A stretch of DNA of 58,118 nt. It comes from an uncultured Desulfovibrio sp. (lineage in GTDB: Bacteria > Desulfobacterota > Desulfovibrionia > Desulfovibrionales > Desulfovibrionaceae). A program made the translations under genes and the position numbers. Where the stretch lies: contig NZ_CASDOY010000006.1 of the NCBI RefSeq assembly GCF_949282365.1, forward strand, positions 1 to 58,118. The letters run 5' to 3'. Shown in pieces: positions 22,596 through 33,690 of this stretch (position 1 is its first letter; every line of letters begins with the position of its first letter). The notes under the pieces are model-generated. The model searched no databases, was not told the origin of the DNA, and was given only the letters and a program-made list of their open reading frames with translations.

Positions 22596-23222
22596 ATGGC
22601 CAAATATACTGAAGCCAAATGCCGCATTTGCCGTCGCGAAGGCTGCAAGCTCTTCCTGAAGGGCGACCGCTGCTTTACCGACAAGTGCGCCTATGATCGC
22701 CGTCCCTACGCTCCTGGCCAGCATGGCCGTGCGCGTAAGAAAGTCAGCGAATACGCCGTCCAGCTGCGTGAGAAGCAGAAGACCCGCCGCAGCTACGGTA
22801 TCCTGGAAAAGCAGTTCCGCGGATACTTTGAAAAGGCTGAAATGCAGAAGGGCGTCACCGGTACCAACCTGCTGGTGATCCTGGAACGCCGTCTGGACAA
22901 CGTGGTGTACCGTCTCGGTTTCGCCAACTCCCGCAACCAGGCCCGCCAGCTGGTGCGCCACGGCATCTTCACCCTCAATGGCCACAAGGTGACCATCCCC
23001 TCGCTGCAGGTGCGCGTGGGCGATACCATCGAAGTGCCCGAAAAGAACCGCAAGATCCCCGTTCTGGCCGAAGCCCAGGAAGTCATCGCCCGCCGCGGTT
23101 GCCCCGCCTGGCTTGAAGCCGACGGCGCCGCCTTCAAGGGCACCGTCAAGGCTCTGCCGCAGCGTGACGACATCCAGTTCCCGGTCAATGAACAGCTGAT
23201 CGTTGAACTTTACTCGAAATAA
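22596..23222 (+). CDS. rpsD: 30S ribosomal protein S4 (uS4), zinc-containing form
   Basis: A 208-residue S4 whose N-terminus holds CRICRREGCKLFLKGDRC and a further Cys, the four-cysteine zinc-binding variant. The S4 RNA-binding domain is ERRLDNVVYRLGFANSRNQA. In E. coli S4 represses the alpha operon from the leader. It lies in the usual place upstream of rpoA. Confidence 0.97.
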   Translation: MAKYTEAKCRICRREGCKLFLKGDRCFTDKCAYDRRPYAPGQHGRARKKVSEYAVQLREKQKTRRSYGILEKQFRGYFEKAEMQKGVTGTNLLVILERRLDNVVYRLGFANSRNQARQLVRHGIFTLNGHKVTIPSLQVRVGDTIEVPEKNRKIPVLAEAQEVIARRGCPAWLEADGAAFKGTVKALPQRDDIQFPVNEQLIVELYSK

Positions 23223-23233
23223 GCGGGGGCTTC

Positions 23234-24277
23234 ATGCTTATCAAACAGGGCGAACGCCTTATCAATGCGCGCAACTGGAACGAGCTCGTCAAGCCCGACC
23301 AGATCCTGCGCGACGAAGACACGGCCAGCAGCACGCACGGCAAGTTTGTTTGCGAACCGCTGGAGAGAGGTTACGGCACCACTATCGGCAATGCCATGCG
23401 TCGTGTGCTGCTCGCCTCCCTGCAGGGTGCTGCCTTTGTGTCTGTGAAGATTACCGGCGTGCAGCATGAGTTCACCACCATCCACGGCGTCCTCGAGGAC
23501 GTGACCGACGTGGTGCTGAACATCAAGCAGGTGCGTCTGCGCATGGACACGGACGAACCGCAGCGCCTGACGCTTCGCGTGGACAGCAAAGGGCCTGTTA
23601 CGGCCGCCCAGATCCAGGCCAACCAGCATGTGACCGTACTCAATCCCGAACAGCACATCGCCACCCTCACCGAGGATGTGGTGCTGGAAATGGAATTTGA
23701 AGTGCGCATGGGCAAGGGCTATGTGCCCGCCGACATGCACGAAGGTCTGGCCGATGAAATCGGTTTGATTAAGCTGGACTCCTCCTTCTCGCCGGTGCGC
23801 AAGGTCGCCTACACCGTGGAACAGGCCCGTGTCGGTCAGATGACCAACTACGACCGCCTGATCCTCGAAGTGTGGACCGACGGCTCGCTGACCCCTGAAG
23901 ACGCCATCGCCTACAGCGCCAAGATCATCAAGGACCAGATCTCGGTGTTCATCAACTTCGATGAACGTGTTTCCGGCGACATGCGTCACGGCAGCAGCGA
24001 CAGCGGCGAGACCAACGAGCATCTCTTCAAGAGCATCGACGATCTTGAGCTTTCGGTGCGCGCCACCAACTGCCTGCGCAGCGCCAATATCGCGCTGGTG
24101 GGCGAGCTGGTGCAGCGTTCCGAGGCTGAAATGCTCAAAACCAAGAACTTCGGCCGCAAATCTCTGGACGAGATCAAGGAAGTCCTGCACGACATGGGCC
24201 TTGATTTCGGCATGAAGGTTGACGGTTTCGAAAAGAAATATCAGGACTGGAAAAGGAAGCAGCAAAATGAGGCATAG
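23234..24277 (+). CDS. rpoA: RNA polymerase subunit alpha
   Basis: The 347-residue product contains the N-terminal dimerisation domain (CEPLERGYGTTIGNAMRRVL) and the C-terminal domain that binds UP elements and activators (LELSVRATNCLRSANIALVG, then RKSLDEIKEVL). It is followed with an 11-nt overlap by rplQ. Three rRNA-type promoters with A/T-rich upstream regions at the right end of this window are the kind of site its C-terminal domain would contact. Confidence 0.97.
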   Translation: MLIKQGERLINARNWNELVKPDQILRDEDTASSTHGKFVCEPLERGYGTTIGNAMRRVLLASLQGAAFVSVKITGVQHEFTTIHGVLEDVTDVVLNIKQVRLRMDTDEPQRLTLRVDSKGPVTAAQIQANQHVTVLNPEQHIATLTEDVVLEMEFEVRMGKGYVPADMHEGLADEIGLIKLDSSFSPVRKVAYTVEQARVGQMTNYDRLILEVWTDGSLTPEDAIAYSAKIIKDQISVFINFDERVSGDMRHGSSDSGETNEHLFKSIDDLELSVRATNCLRSANIALVGELVQRSEAEMLKTKNFGRKSLDEIKEVLHDMGLDFGMKVDGFEKKYQDWKRKQQNEA

Positions 24278-24671
24278 CAATTCCGGCAAAAAACTTTCGC
24301 GGACGCCTGCGCACCGTAAGGCCCTGTTGCACAATCTCGCCAAGGCGCTGCTTATCCACGGCCGCATCCGCACCACCGAAGTGAAAGCCAAGGAACTCCG
24401 CGGCGTTGTCGAGCCGCTGATCTCCCTGGCCAAGCGCAACGACCTGCACTCCCGCCGTCTGGCGTACCGTGTGCTGTGCGACTACGCTCTGGTTAAGCGC
24501 CTGTTTGACGAAATCGGCCCCCAGTTCGCCGGTGTGCCTGGTGGTTACACCCGCGTGCTGAAGCTGGCCATGCCCCGCAAGGGCGACAATGCTCCCATGG
24601 CCATCATCGAACTGACCCGCCTGCCCGAAGCCAAGACGGAAGCTCCCGCCAAGGCTGAAAGCGCCGAGTAG
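24267..24671 (+). CDS. rplQ: 50S ribosomal protein L17 (bL17)
   Basis: A 134-residue L17 starting MRHSNSGKKLSRTPAHRKAL, with RIRTTEVKAKELRG and GGYTRVLKLAMPRKGDNAPM. The ATG lies inside the rpoA end, 11 nt before its stop is complete, with AAGGAAG upstream. It is the last gene of the ribosomal cluster. Confidence 0.96.
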   Translation: MRHSNSGKKLSRTPAHRKALLHNLAKALLIHGRIRTTEVKAKELRGVVEPLISLAKRNDLHSRRLAYRVLCDYALVKRLFDEIGPQFAGVPGGYTRVLKLAMPRKGDNAPMAIIELTRLPEAKTEAPAKAESAE

Positions 24672-24717
24672 TTCCGCCGACCATGTCCGGTCTGACCGGA
24701 CCACGGGAAACGAACAC

Positions 24718-24744
24718 AAGGGCCCCCGCAAGGGGGCCTTTTTC
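24718..24744 (+). terminator. Terminator of the ribosomal cluster
   Basis: GGCCCCC/GGGGGCC stem with GCAA loop and a TTTTT run, 47 nt after rplQ. The A residues on the 5' side let the stem extend by pairing with the T run. Confidence 0.92.
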
Positions 24745-25310
24745 GTTGCCGCGCCGGGGAGCGATGGCGCGCGAGCCTTTACGTCACGGCCCGCACAGTT
24801 TTCCCTGTGTCCTCCCTGCCTTCCTCCTCCCGCATCTCGTCGCGTGCCGTCGCGTTGTGCCTGACTCCCCGTCCTGCGGAGCCAGCGACCATCTTCCCGC
24901 GCCGGAGCGGGGCTGCCCAGGGAGGGGGGCTTGCCCCCAGTCCCCCGCTTTCACGCCGCGTAGGCCCTGCCTTCCCATCCTGCGGAGGCCGGGGACATCT
25001 CCCCGTGCCGGAGACGGGCTGTGCGGCGAGCGTACCTTGTCCCTGACGGGCGCGTTTTGAAGGGAGTGGGGGAGCCCGAGGGGGCGAGGGAAACTTTCTG
25101 GCGCGAGGGAAAGTTGCCCTCGCCCCCTCGAAAAAAGCTTCCCCGTGCCCGGCGACTTGCCAGCGCGGCCCTTTCATGGCATGGACGGCCTGTCCGCCCG
25201 GTGCGCCGCATGCGCCGTTTGCCCGGCGGGATGCGCGGTCCCCGGCAAAAGGTCTGCCCGCCTTGTCCGGCGCGGACGGATATTTTTCATTTCAACAAAG
25301 CGAGGTTCGT
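24745..25310. other. Intergenic region with a large inverted repeat before selD
   Basis: No gene seen. The only notable structure is an inverted repeat of 22 bp with one mismatch (arms 25077-25098 and 25109-25130, about 10-nt loop), whose outer parts read CGAGGGGGCGAGGG. It is followed by AAAAAA on the plus strand, so it does not look like a terminator in either direction. I see no clear selD promoter. Confidence 0.55.
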
Positions 25311-26369
25311 ATGAAGTTGCTGGAAAAGGCCCGGGCCGCCGGTTGAGCGGCAAAAATGGCTCCAGGGGCCCTGGAGCAGCTTTTGTGCGGCCTGGCTCCC
25401 CGCGGATCCGCGGCTCTGGAGCAGCGCGTCATCGCCGGGCGCGCCCGCAACGAGGACGCCGTGGTGGTGCGCATGCCCGCGGGCAAGGCCATCGTGCAGA
25501 CCGTGGACATCCTGGCGCCCATCGTCAACGACGCCTTCTGGTTCGGCCGCATCGCGGCCTGCAATGCCCTGTCGGACGTCTATGCCCTGGGCGGCCAGCC
25601 CTGGTGCGCCATGAACGTGGCCTTTTTCCCCACCTGCCTGACGGAGCACGATCCCGAGAACATCCTGGCCAACATCCTGCGTGGCGGCATGGATGCCCTG
25701 GAAGAAGCGGGTGCGGTGCTGGCCGGCGGGCATACGGTGCAGGACGACGAACTCAAGTACGGCATGGCCGTGACCGGCATCATCGACCCGGAACATGTGG
25801 CGTCCAATGACCGGCTGCGTCCCGGGCTGCGCCTGCTGCTGACCAAGCCGCTGGGCACCGGCATCCTGGCCACGGGCGTCAAGGCGCGCTGGGAAGACCA
25901 CGAGGAAAGCGAGGCCCTGCTGCAGCGCTGGTGCGGTCGTCTCAACCGCATCCCCGGCGAGGCCATCGCGCACTTCCGCATCCCGGCGGCCACGGACGTC
26001 ACCGGTTTCGGGCTGGGCGGGCATCTGCTGGAAATGGCGCAGGCCTCGGGCGTCTGCGTGGCCGTGCAGGCCGAGGCCCTGCCCCTGTTGCCCCACGCCC
26101 TGGACTATGCCCGCATGGGCCTGATCCCGGCGGGCAGCCATCTGAACCGCAAGCATTGTGCTCCGGCGGTGCAGGTGGCGCCCACGGTGGACGAGGCGGT
26201 GGAAAGCATCGCCTTCGACGCCCAGACCTCGGGCGGCATCGTGCTGGCCGTGGAGGCCGGAGAGCTGGCCACGGTGCGCGCCTGGCTGGAGGAGCGCGGC
26301 GAGCTGGCCGTGGAGATCGGCGAAGTGCTGGAGGCGCGCACGGACGCCATCCATCTGCTGCTGCGCTAG
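25311..26369 (+). CDS. selD: Selenide, water dikinase SelD, a selenoprotein (UGA = Sec at codon 12)
   Basis: SelD makes selenophosphate from selenide and ATP, the selenium donor for selenocysteine. A conventional reading starts at ATG 25356 and lacks the catalytic N-terminus. Reading from ATG 25311, with AGCGAGG upstream, gives MKLLEKARAAG, then TGA (25344-25346), then AAKMAPGALEQLL in the same frame. The UGA falls where SelD proteins have the active Cys or Sec of the GC/UxxK motif. Downstream are NEDAVVVRM, TVDILAPIVNDAFWFGRIAA, AGGHTVQDDELKYG and the C-terminal TSGGIVLAV. A hairpin immediately after the UGA fits a bacterial SECIS. Length is 352 codons including Sec. The SelA/SelB machinery is not in the window. 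Confidence 0.92.
25351..25385 (+). promoter_or_regulatory. SECIS-like hairpin in selD
   Basis: Starting 5 nt after the UGA: outer stem CAAAA/TTTTG, a 3x3 internal loop, then an 8-bp stem GCTCCAGG/CCTGGAGC with a tiny G-rich loop about 21 nt from the UGA. Position and shape match the SelB-binding element of bacterial selenoprotein mRNAs. Confidence 0.75.
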
Positions 26370-26653
26370 CCGAGGTGCCGCGTCTGCGCGGGACGACGCC
26401 CGTCTGCAGGGGGGGCCGGCGCTCCAGACATTGCCTTCCAGACCGGCGTCCCAACAGGCACTTCTGGCGCCGCCCCCCGGCACGATGCCCTGGACACGGC
26501 CGTGCGGCAGTGCGTGTTTCCCCGGCCCGTCCAGCGGCGCGTTGGCCGGGGCGGCAGAGCTGCCTGCGGGGAACGACGCGGCTCTGCGCGGCCTGCCGCG
26601 ACACCAGCCGCCGGACGTTCCGGCAAGGTGGCATCCCGGTGCGCGGGCATGGC
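26370..26653. other. Intergenic region, selD to tRNA-Leu
   Basis: About 280 GC-rich bases. I see no gene, no clear terminator for selD and no repeat copy. Confidence 0.5.
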
Positions 26654-26682
26654 TTGCGGGGAAGCATGGTCTGTGGTAAAAG
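26654..26682 (+). promoter_or_regulatory. Promoter of tRNA-Leu
   Basis: TTGCGG (26654-26659), a 17-nt spacer and TAAAAG (26677-26682), ending 10 nt before the mature 5' end of the tRNA. Confidence 0.5.
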
Positions 26683-26692
26683 AACCGTCCCT

Positions 26693-26776
26693 GCGAGAGT
26701 GGCGGAATTGGTAGACGCACTGGACTTAGAATCCAGCGGTTCATCCATACGGGTTCAAGTCCCGTCTCTCGCACCA
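26693..26776 (+). tRNA. tRNA-Leu, anticodon UAG
   Basis: An 84-nt class II tRNA with long variable arm. The acceptor stem GCGAGAG/CTCTCGC is perfect. The anticodon stem CTGGA/TCCAG encloses loop CTTAGAA, giving anticodon TAG and reading CUN leucine codons. The T arm contains GGTTCAAGTCC, and the CCA end is encoded. Confidence 0.97.
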
Positions 26777-26808
26777 TCACATTATATCAACACCTTATAC
26801 AAGACCAA

Positions 26809-26870
26809 GGCCCATTGGAGCATGGCTGCTGTACCATTTTGGTTAAGCAACCATCGGCAACCAATGGGCC
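26809..26870 (+). other. Inverted repeat downstream of tRNA-Leu
   Basis: Perfect 10-bp arms GGCCCATTGG and CCAATGGGCC enclose 42 nt that contain a smaller hairpin (TGGTT/AACCA). It begins 32 nt after the tRNA. It could be a long terminator-like structure (CTCTTGT follows) or a remnant of an element that used the tRNA 3' end. No integrase is nearby. Confidence 0.6.
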
Positions 26871-27104
26871 TCTTGTCATGCAGGACGCAGGCTCTTCATT
26901 GCGTCCTGGCCCAGGGCCTGTCCCGGCGGGCAGAGCCGTACGGCCGGGCGGCTGGCGCGGCAAGGCGGGCGCTGTTGCCGTCCTTTGCCCGGCATGGGGC
27001 ATGCCGGGGATCGCCGCGTGCCCGTCCGGTGACCGCTTCGCGGGTGGGCCGCGGCTGGCCGCAGGCCCCTTGGCAGCCGTCCGTTGCCCGGGCCGTCTTG
27101 TGCC
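26871..27104. other. Intergenic region, no gene seen
   Basis: GC-rich sequence between the inverted repeat and the promoters of tig. I see no coding sequence or repeat. Confidence 0.45.
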
Positions 27105-27198
27105 TTGACCGTCACGCTTTCGTGCTTATCTTGAGCTGCAGGAGCGCGCGACACGGCCTCCCGTGCCGCTTGAAATCCGCTGTTCTTTGGGCTATGAG
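27105..27198 (+). promoter_or_regulatory. Two candidate promoters upstream of tig
   Basis: The first is TTGACC (27105-27110), 16 nt, TATCTT (27127-27132). The second is TTGAAA (27170-27175), 17 nt, TATGAG (27193-27198). Both face tig, leaving leaders of about 220 and 155 nt. Confidence 0.5.
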
Positions 27199-27359
27199 AA
27201 GCGATTGCCGTGGCTGGCGAGGTCATGGCCATGCCGGATGCCCTGCGCCCCGGCGCAGCATCGTTCACAGAACTGCCGTGCGGCCCCGGTCGCGTGTCGT
27301 CTTCGGGTTTTCCCGGGGCGCGGCGGAAAAAAAGAGACTTTTCGTTAAAGGAGCGCCTC

Positions 27360-28682
27360 GTGGAATATACTGTCGAAGATTTGTCCCCGGTCAAGAAAAA
27401 GGTTGCCATCACCACTGACGCCAAGGAAGTGGAAGCCGCCATCATGGGCGCTGTCGCCCTGTACAAGACGTCTGTGCAGATAGACGGTTTCCGCAAGGGC
27501 AAGGTGCCCGCTTCCGTCATCGAACAGCGTTTCCGCGACCGCATCTATGAAGAAGCCCGTCAGGACCTCGTCAATGTGCACATCAACGATGTGATGACCA
27601 AGCTGAACGTCTCCCCCGTGTCCGCCATCCACATGGCCGACGGCGATCCCGTCATGGAACGCGGCAAGGGCATGAGCTACAGCATCGAATTCGAAGTGCT
27701 GCCCACCTTCGATCTGCCGCCCTACGAAGGCATGGAAGTGGAGCAGGAAAAGACCGTCGTGGACGACGCCGAAGTGGAAGAAGTGGTGGAACGCATCCGC
27801 CGCGACCGTTCCAAGCTGGTGCCCGTGGACGGCGACGGCCCGGCCGTGGACGGCCAGGTGGCCAACATCGACTTCTGCGCCTACGAGAACGGCCAGCCCC
27901 TGGAAGGCATCAAGGCCGACGGTTTCGACCTGGCCCTGGGCGAAAAGCAGGCCTTGGAAGGTTTTGAAGACCTGGTCAAGACCATCAAGCTGGGCTGCGA
28001 AGGCGAAGGCGAGATCACCTTCCCCGAAGACTTCCTGGCCAAGGACCTGGCCGGCAAGACCGTGACCATGAAGGTCAAGGTGCACGCCATCAAGGAACGC
28101 CAGCTGCCCGCCGTGGACGATGAACTGGCCAAGGCCGTGGGCGTGGAAAATGTGGAAAAGCTCAAGGCCGGCATCCGCGAAAGCTACCGCTCCAGCCGCT
28201 ACAACCTGAACAAGGGCTCCGCCCAGAAGTCCATGCTGGACAAGCTGGTCAAGATGGTGGACTTCGAGCTGCCGCCCAGCATGGTGGACGTGCAGGCCCG
28301 CACCCTGCTGGCCGACATGCGCTCGCGCATGGAACGCCAGGGCAAGAGCCTGGACGCCCTGGGCAAGAGCGAAGAAGAACTGCTGAAGGAAGTCCAGCCC
28401 CAGGCCGAGGAGATCACCCGCATGCAGGTGCTGCTGCTGGCCATCGCCAAGAAGGAAGGCCTGGACGTGAGTGAGCAGGAAGTCAGCACCCAGCTCTACC
28501 AGATGTGCCTGCGCAGCGGCGAAGACTTCAAGCAGGTGCGCGAAGCCTACGAAAAGAGCGGCATGATCTTCACCCTGCGTGACCGCATCCTGGCCGACAA
28601 GGCCATGGACGCCGTCTATGCCAAGGCCCAGGTGAAGGAAGTGGAGCCCAAGGCCCCTGAAAAGACTGAAGAAAACAACTAA
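27360..28682 (+). CDS. tig: Trigger factor (ribosome-associated chaperone, PPIase)
   Basis: Trigger factor binds L23 at the tunnel exit and folds nascent chains. GTG 27360 follows AAAGGAG and gives MEYTVEDLSPVKKKVAIT. The ribosome-binding signature appears as DGFRKGKVPASVIEQRF. The PPIase domain lies around residues 160-245, and the C-terminal helical arms end in VEPKAPEKTEENN. At 440 residues it matches the family. An in-frame reading further upstream from 27210 is rejected because its first 50 residues are not family-like. tig, clpP, clpX and lon form the common quality-control block. Confidence 0.95.
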   Translation: MEYTVEDLSPVKKKVAITTDAKEVEAAIMGAVALYKTSVQIDGFRKGKVPASVIEQRFRDRIYEEARQDLVNVHINDVMTKLNVSPVSAIHMADGDPVMERGKGMSYSIEFEVLPTFDLPPYEGMEVEQEKTVVDDAEVEEVVERIRRDRSKLVPVDGDGPAVDGQVANIDFCAYENGQPLEGIKADGFDLALGEKQALEGFEDLVKTIKLGCEGEGEITFPEDFLAKDLAGKTVTMKVKVHAIKERQLPAVDDELAKAVGVENVEKLKAGIRESYRSSRYNLNKGSAQKSMLDKLVKMVDFELPPSMVDVQARTLLADMRSRMERQGKSLDALGKSEEELLKEVQPQAEEITRMQVLLLAIAKKEGLDVSEQEVSTQLYQMCLRSGEDFKQVREAYEKSGMIFTLRDRILADKAMDAVYAKAQVKEVEPKAPEKTEENN

Positions 28683-28746
28683 AGCGCACCTCCCGCCCCG
28701 CTGCGGGAGCGCGACGCATCCTCCGGCGACGCATCGTCGCCCGCTT

Positions 28747-28788
28747 CCGACGTACGCCGCGGCGGTCTTCCCGTCGCGGCGGCGTCGG
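28747..28788 (+). other. GC-rich hairpin between tig and clpP
   Basis: CCGACG/CGTCGG plus CGCCGCG/CGCGGCG with a small bulge, followed by ATTTAT. It may attenuate read-through from tig into clpP; the T tail is weak. Confidence 0.5.
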
Positions 28789-28820
28789 ATTTATACGGTT
28801 TAACTCACAGAGAGGTTTTC

Positions 28821-29423
28821 ATGTCCCTTGTCCCCATGGTCATAGAAACCACGGGCCGTTCCGAACGCGCCTATGACATCTATTCCCGTCTGCTCAAGGA
28901 CCGCATCATCCTGCTGGGCAGCGAAGTGAACGACACTGTGGCCTCCCTTGTCTGCGCCCAGCTCCTGTTCCTGGAATCCCAGGACCCGGAGAAGGAGATC
29001 AACCTGTACATCAATTCTCCCGGCGGCTCCGTGACCGCCGGTCTGGCCATCTATGACACCATGCGCTACATCACCGCGCCCGTGAGCACGGTCTGCATGG
29101 GCCGGGCCGCCAGCATGGGGGCATTTTTGCTGGCTGCCGGGCAAAAGGGCATGCGCTACGCCCTGCCCAACAGCCAGATTATGATCCACCAGCCTCTGGG
29201 CGGTTTCCAGGGCCAGGCCACGGATGTGGACATCCACGCCCGTGAGATGCTGCGTATCAAGGAACGCCTGAACACCATCCTGGCCGAGAATACCGGCAAG
29301 AGCTATGACGAGGTGGTCAAAGCCACGGAACGCGACAACTTCCTGACCCCCGAGCAGGCCCTCCAGTTCGGCCTCATCGACCGGGTGCTGGTATCGCGCC
29401 GCGATATGACGGAGAACGACTGA
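28821..29423 (+). CDS. clpP: ATP-dependent Clp protease proteolytic subunit
   Basis: ClpP is the serine peptidase chamber of ClpXP. The catalytic triad is intact: Ser98 in GRAASMGAFLL, His123 in NSQIMIHQP and Asp172 in ERDNFLTPEQA. The hydrophobic N-terminal loop MSLVPMVIETTGRSERAYD is typical. 200 residues. It is 3 nt upstream of clpX, the partner unfoldase. Confidence 0.97.
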   Translation: MSLVPMVIETTGRSERAYDIYSRLLKDRIILLGSEVNDTVASLVCAQLLFLESQDPEKEINLYINSPGGSVTAGLAIYDTMRYITAPVSTVCMGRAASMGAFLLAAGQKGMRYALPNSQIMIHQPLGGFQGQATDVDIHAREMLRIKERLNTILAENTGKSYDEVVKATERDNFLTPEQALQFGLIDRVLVSRRDMTEND

Positions 29424-29426
29424 TCT

Positions 29427-30704
29427 ATGGCCAACAGCAAGAATTCCGGACAGGAACCGCTGCGCTGCTCCTTTTGCGGACGCAGCGAGCTGGAGGTGAA
29501 CAACCTCATCGTGCAGGACAATGCCTGCATCTGCGACAACTGCGTCCGGGCCTGCGGCGAGATCATCGCCCGCGACAAGGCCCAGCAGCAGGTGGAAGAG
29601 GCCGACGAGCGCCTGCTTTCGCCGCAGGAGATCAAGGCCCGTCTGGACGAGTACGTCATCGGCCAGACCGAAGCCAAGAAGATCCTTTCCGTGGCCGTGC
29701 ACAACCACTACAAGCGGGTGTTCTTCGCCGATGCCCTGGGCGACGACGTGGAACTGGAAAAAAGCAATATCCTGCTGGTGGGCCCTTCGGGCAGCGGCAA
29801 GACCCTGCTGGCCAAGACCCTGGCCAAGGTGCTGCGCGTGCCCTTCGCCATCGCCGACGCCACGACCCTGACCGAAGCCGGCTATGTGGGCGAGGATGTG
29901 GAAAACATCCTGGTGCAGCTGCTGCAGAACGCCAATTATGACATCGAGGCGGCCAGCAAGGGCATCATCTACATCGACGAGATCGACAAGATCTCGCGCA
30001 AGAGCGACGGCCCCTCCATCACCCGCGACGTGTCCGGCGAAGGCGTGCAGCAGGCCCTGCTCAAGATCATCGAAGGCACCGAGGCCAACATCCCGCCCAA
30101 AGGGGGGCGCAAGCATCCCCAGCAGGAATTCATCCGCATGGACACCACCAACATCCTGTTCATCGTGGGCGGCGCCTTCGTGGGCCTGGACAAGATCGTG
30201 GGCTCGCGCATGAGCGGCAGCTCCATGGGCTTCGGCGCGCAGGTCTGCTCCCGGAAGGAGATGCCCCTGGGCGAGCTGCTGGAAAAGATCCAGCCCCAGG
30301 ACCTGGTGAAGTTCGGCCTGATCCCCGAATTCGTGGGCCGCATCCCCATCATCACCCATGTGGACGATCTGGAGGAGGCCGATCTGGTGCGCATCCTCAC
30401 CGAGCCCAAAAATGCCCTGGTGCGCCAGTACCAGAAGCTCTTTGAGCTCGATCATGTGCAGCTGCGCTTCACGCCCAACGCCCTCAAGGCCATCGCGGCC
30501 AAGGCCATCGAACGCAAGACCGGCGCGCGCGGCCTGCGCAACGTCATGGAACGGACCATGCTGGACATCATGTTCCGCCTGCCCTCCCTGCCCGGCGTCA
30601 AGGAATGCCTCATCAACCGGGCCGTCATCGAAAAGGGCAAGGAGCCGGTGCTGCTCTATGACGAGAACGCGGAAGCGGCCGCCGAGGCCGGCAACCGCAC
30701 CTAG
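29427..30704 (+). CDS. clpX: ATP-dependent Clp protease ATP-binding subunit ClpX
   Basis: ClpX unfolds tagged substrates and feeds them to ClpP. The N-terminal zinc domain has CSFCGRSELEVNNLI...CICDNC. Walker A GPSGSGKT begins at residue 119 and Walker B is IIYIDEIDK. The pore loop and the IGF-type ClpP-docking region are in the stretch around GSSMGFGAQVCS. 425 residues, full length. Confidence 0.97.
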   Translation: MANSKNSGQEPLRCSFCGRSELEVNNLIVQDNACICDNCVRACGEIIARDKAQQQVEEADERLLSPQEIKARLDEYVIGQTEAKKILSVAVHNHYKRVFFADALGDDVELEKSNILLVGPSGSGKTLLAKTLAKVLRVPFAIADATTLTEAGYVGEDVENILVQLLQNANYDIEAASKGIIYIDEIDKISRKSDGPSITRDVSGEGVQQALLKIIEGTEANIPPKGGRKHPQQEFIRMDTTNILFIVGGAFVGLDKIVGSRMSGSSMGFGAQVCSRKEMPLGELLEKIQPQDLVKFGLIPEFVGRIPIITHVDDLEEADLVRILTEPKNALVRQYQKLFELDHVQLRFTPNALKAIAAKAIERKTGARGLRNVMERTMLDIMFRLPSLPGVKECLINRAVIEKGKEPVLLYDENAEAAAEAGNRT

Positions 30705-30841
30705 CACGGGGCAGCCCGACTTCACGGGTGCGATGTCCGGCCCGTCCGTGCCGCCGCCTTCATGGCGGTCAGGCTTGGCCCCGCAGGCCGCCGGCCGTCT
30801 TGCCGGTGGCCGCACCGTGCGTTAAGCTGTCAGCATCCGAA

Positions 30842-30891
30842 AAGGGGGAAGCATCCGCTTTTGCCGCACGCAGAAGGGATCCTTCCCCCTT
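30842..30891 (+). other. Imperfect hairpin between clpX and lon
   Basis: AAGGGGGAAG and CTTCCCCCTT arms extend to 15 positions with one mismatch, around a 20-nt loop. No T tail follows. The arm sequence GGGGAAGG recurs after lon and near repeat copy A, so this may be a common local hairpin type. Confidence 0.55.
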
Positions 30892-30953
30892 CAACGACAG
30901 ATCATGGCCGATCCCGGCCCGGCCGCCACGGCGGCCTGCTCACGAGGTACACT

Positions 30954-33395
<2,442 letters not shown>

Positions 33396-33418
33396 CTGAT
33401 GAGAGGGGAGCGTCCGCG

Positions 33419-33452
33419 GGGGAAGGCTTTTGCGGACAAAAGCTCCTTCCCC
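33419..33452 (+). terminator. Hairpin after lon, probable terminator
   Basis: GGGGAAGG and CTTTTG pair with CAAAAG and CCTTCCCC across a short loop, 24 nt after the lon stop. The T run (CCTTTTTTCAG) comes 15 nt later, so its strength is uncertain. Confidence 0.5.
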
Positions 33453-33536
33453 ACGCCCCTCCCCAAACCTTTTTTCAGACGGGGCCGCCGGTCCCCGTCG
33501 CCGGAGGGCGGGGTGCGGTCAACGACCCGAAGATCA

Positions 33537-33583
33537 GGAAGACAAAACGGGGAAGGCAAGCCGCCTTCCCCGTTTTGTCTTCC
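33537..33583. terminator. Strong bidirectional terminator between lon and mqnA
   Basis: A perfect stem of about 21 bp beginning GGAAGACAAAACGGGG, with a 5-nt loop. An AAAA tract in the left arm and a TTTT tract in the right arm allow use from both sides. It serves lon on the plus strand; mqnA on the minus strand also converges on it. Confidence 0.8.
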
Positions 33584-33606
33584 CGCGCATATGCCGTTTT
33601 TTGCGA

Positions 33607-33690
33607 GCGTAAGCTCAGGGAAGGAGGCCCGTTGCCTTGCTGTCGATGCCCGTAGCTTCCTTCGTCGCAACGGGCACGGTCCCGCGGGCC
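33607..33690 (+). repeat. Dispersed repeat, copy D (shortened)
   Basis: Reads GCGTAAGCTCAGGGAAGG and then the conserved unit with GATGCCCGTAGCTTCC and CGTCGCAACGGGCACGG. Compared with copies A-C it lacks about 30 nt between the GCTCAGG start and the hairpin unit and has only one unit. It is 212 nt past lon, so here it does not abut a stop codon. The rest of 33691-34037 holds no gene that I can see. Confidence 0.75.

Noticed and set aside
25356..26369. SelD starting at the internal ATG as a shorter selenium-independent enzyme
   Set aside because: It would lack the catalytic N-terminal segment. The upstream ATG, UGA position and hairpin are explained together by selenocysteine insertion.
26693..26870. 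Integrated element at tRNA-Leu
   Set aside because: No integrase, phage gene or duplicated tRNA 3' end occurs within the window; only a small inverted repeat remains.
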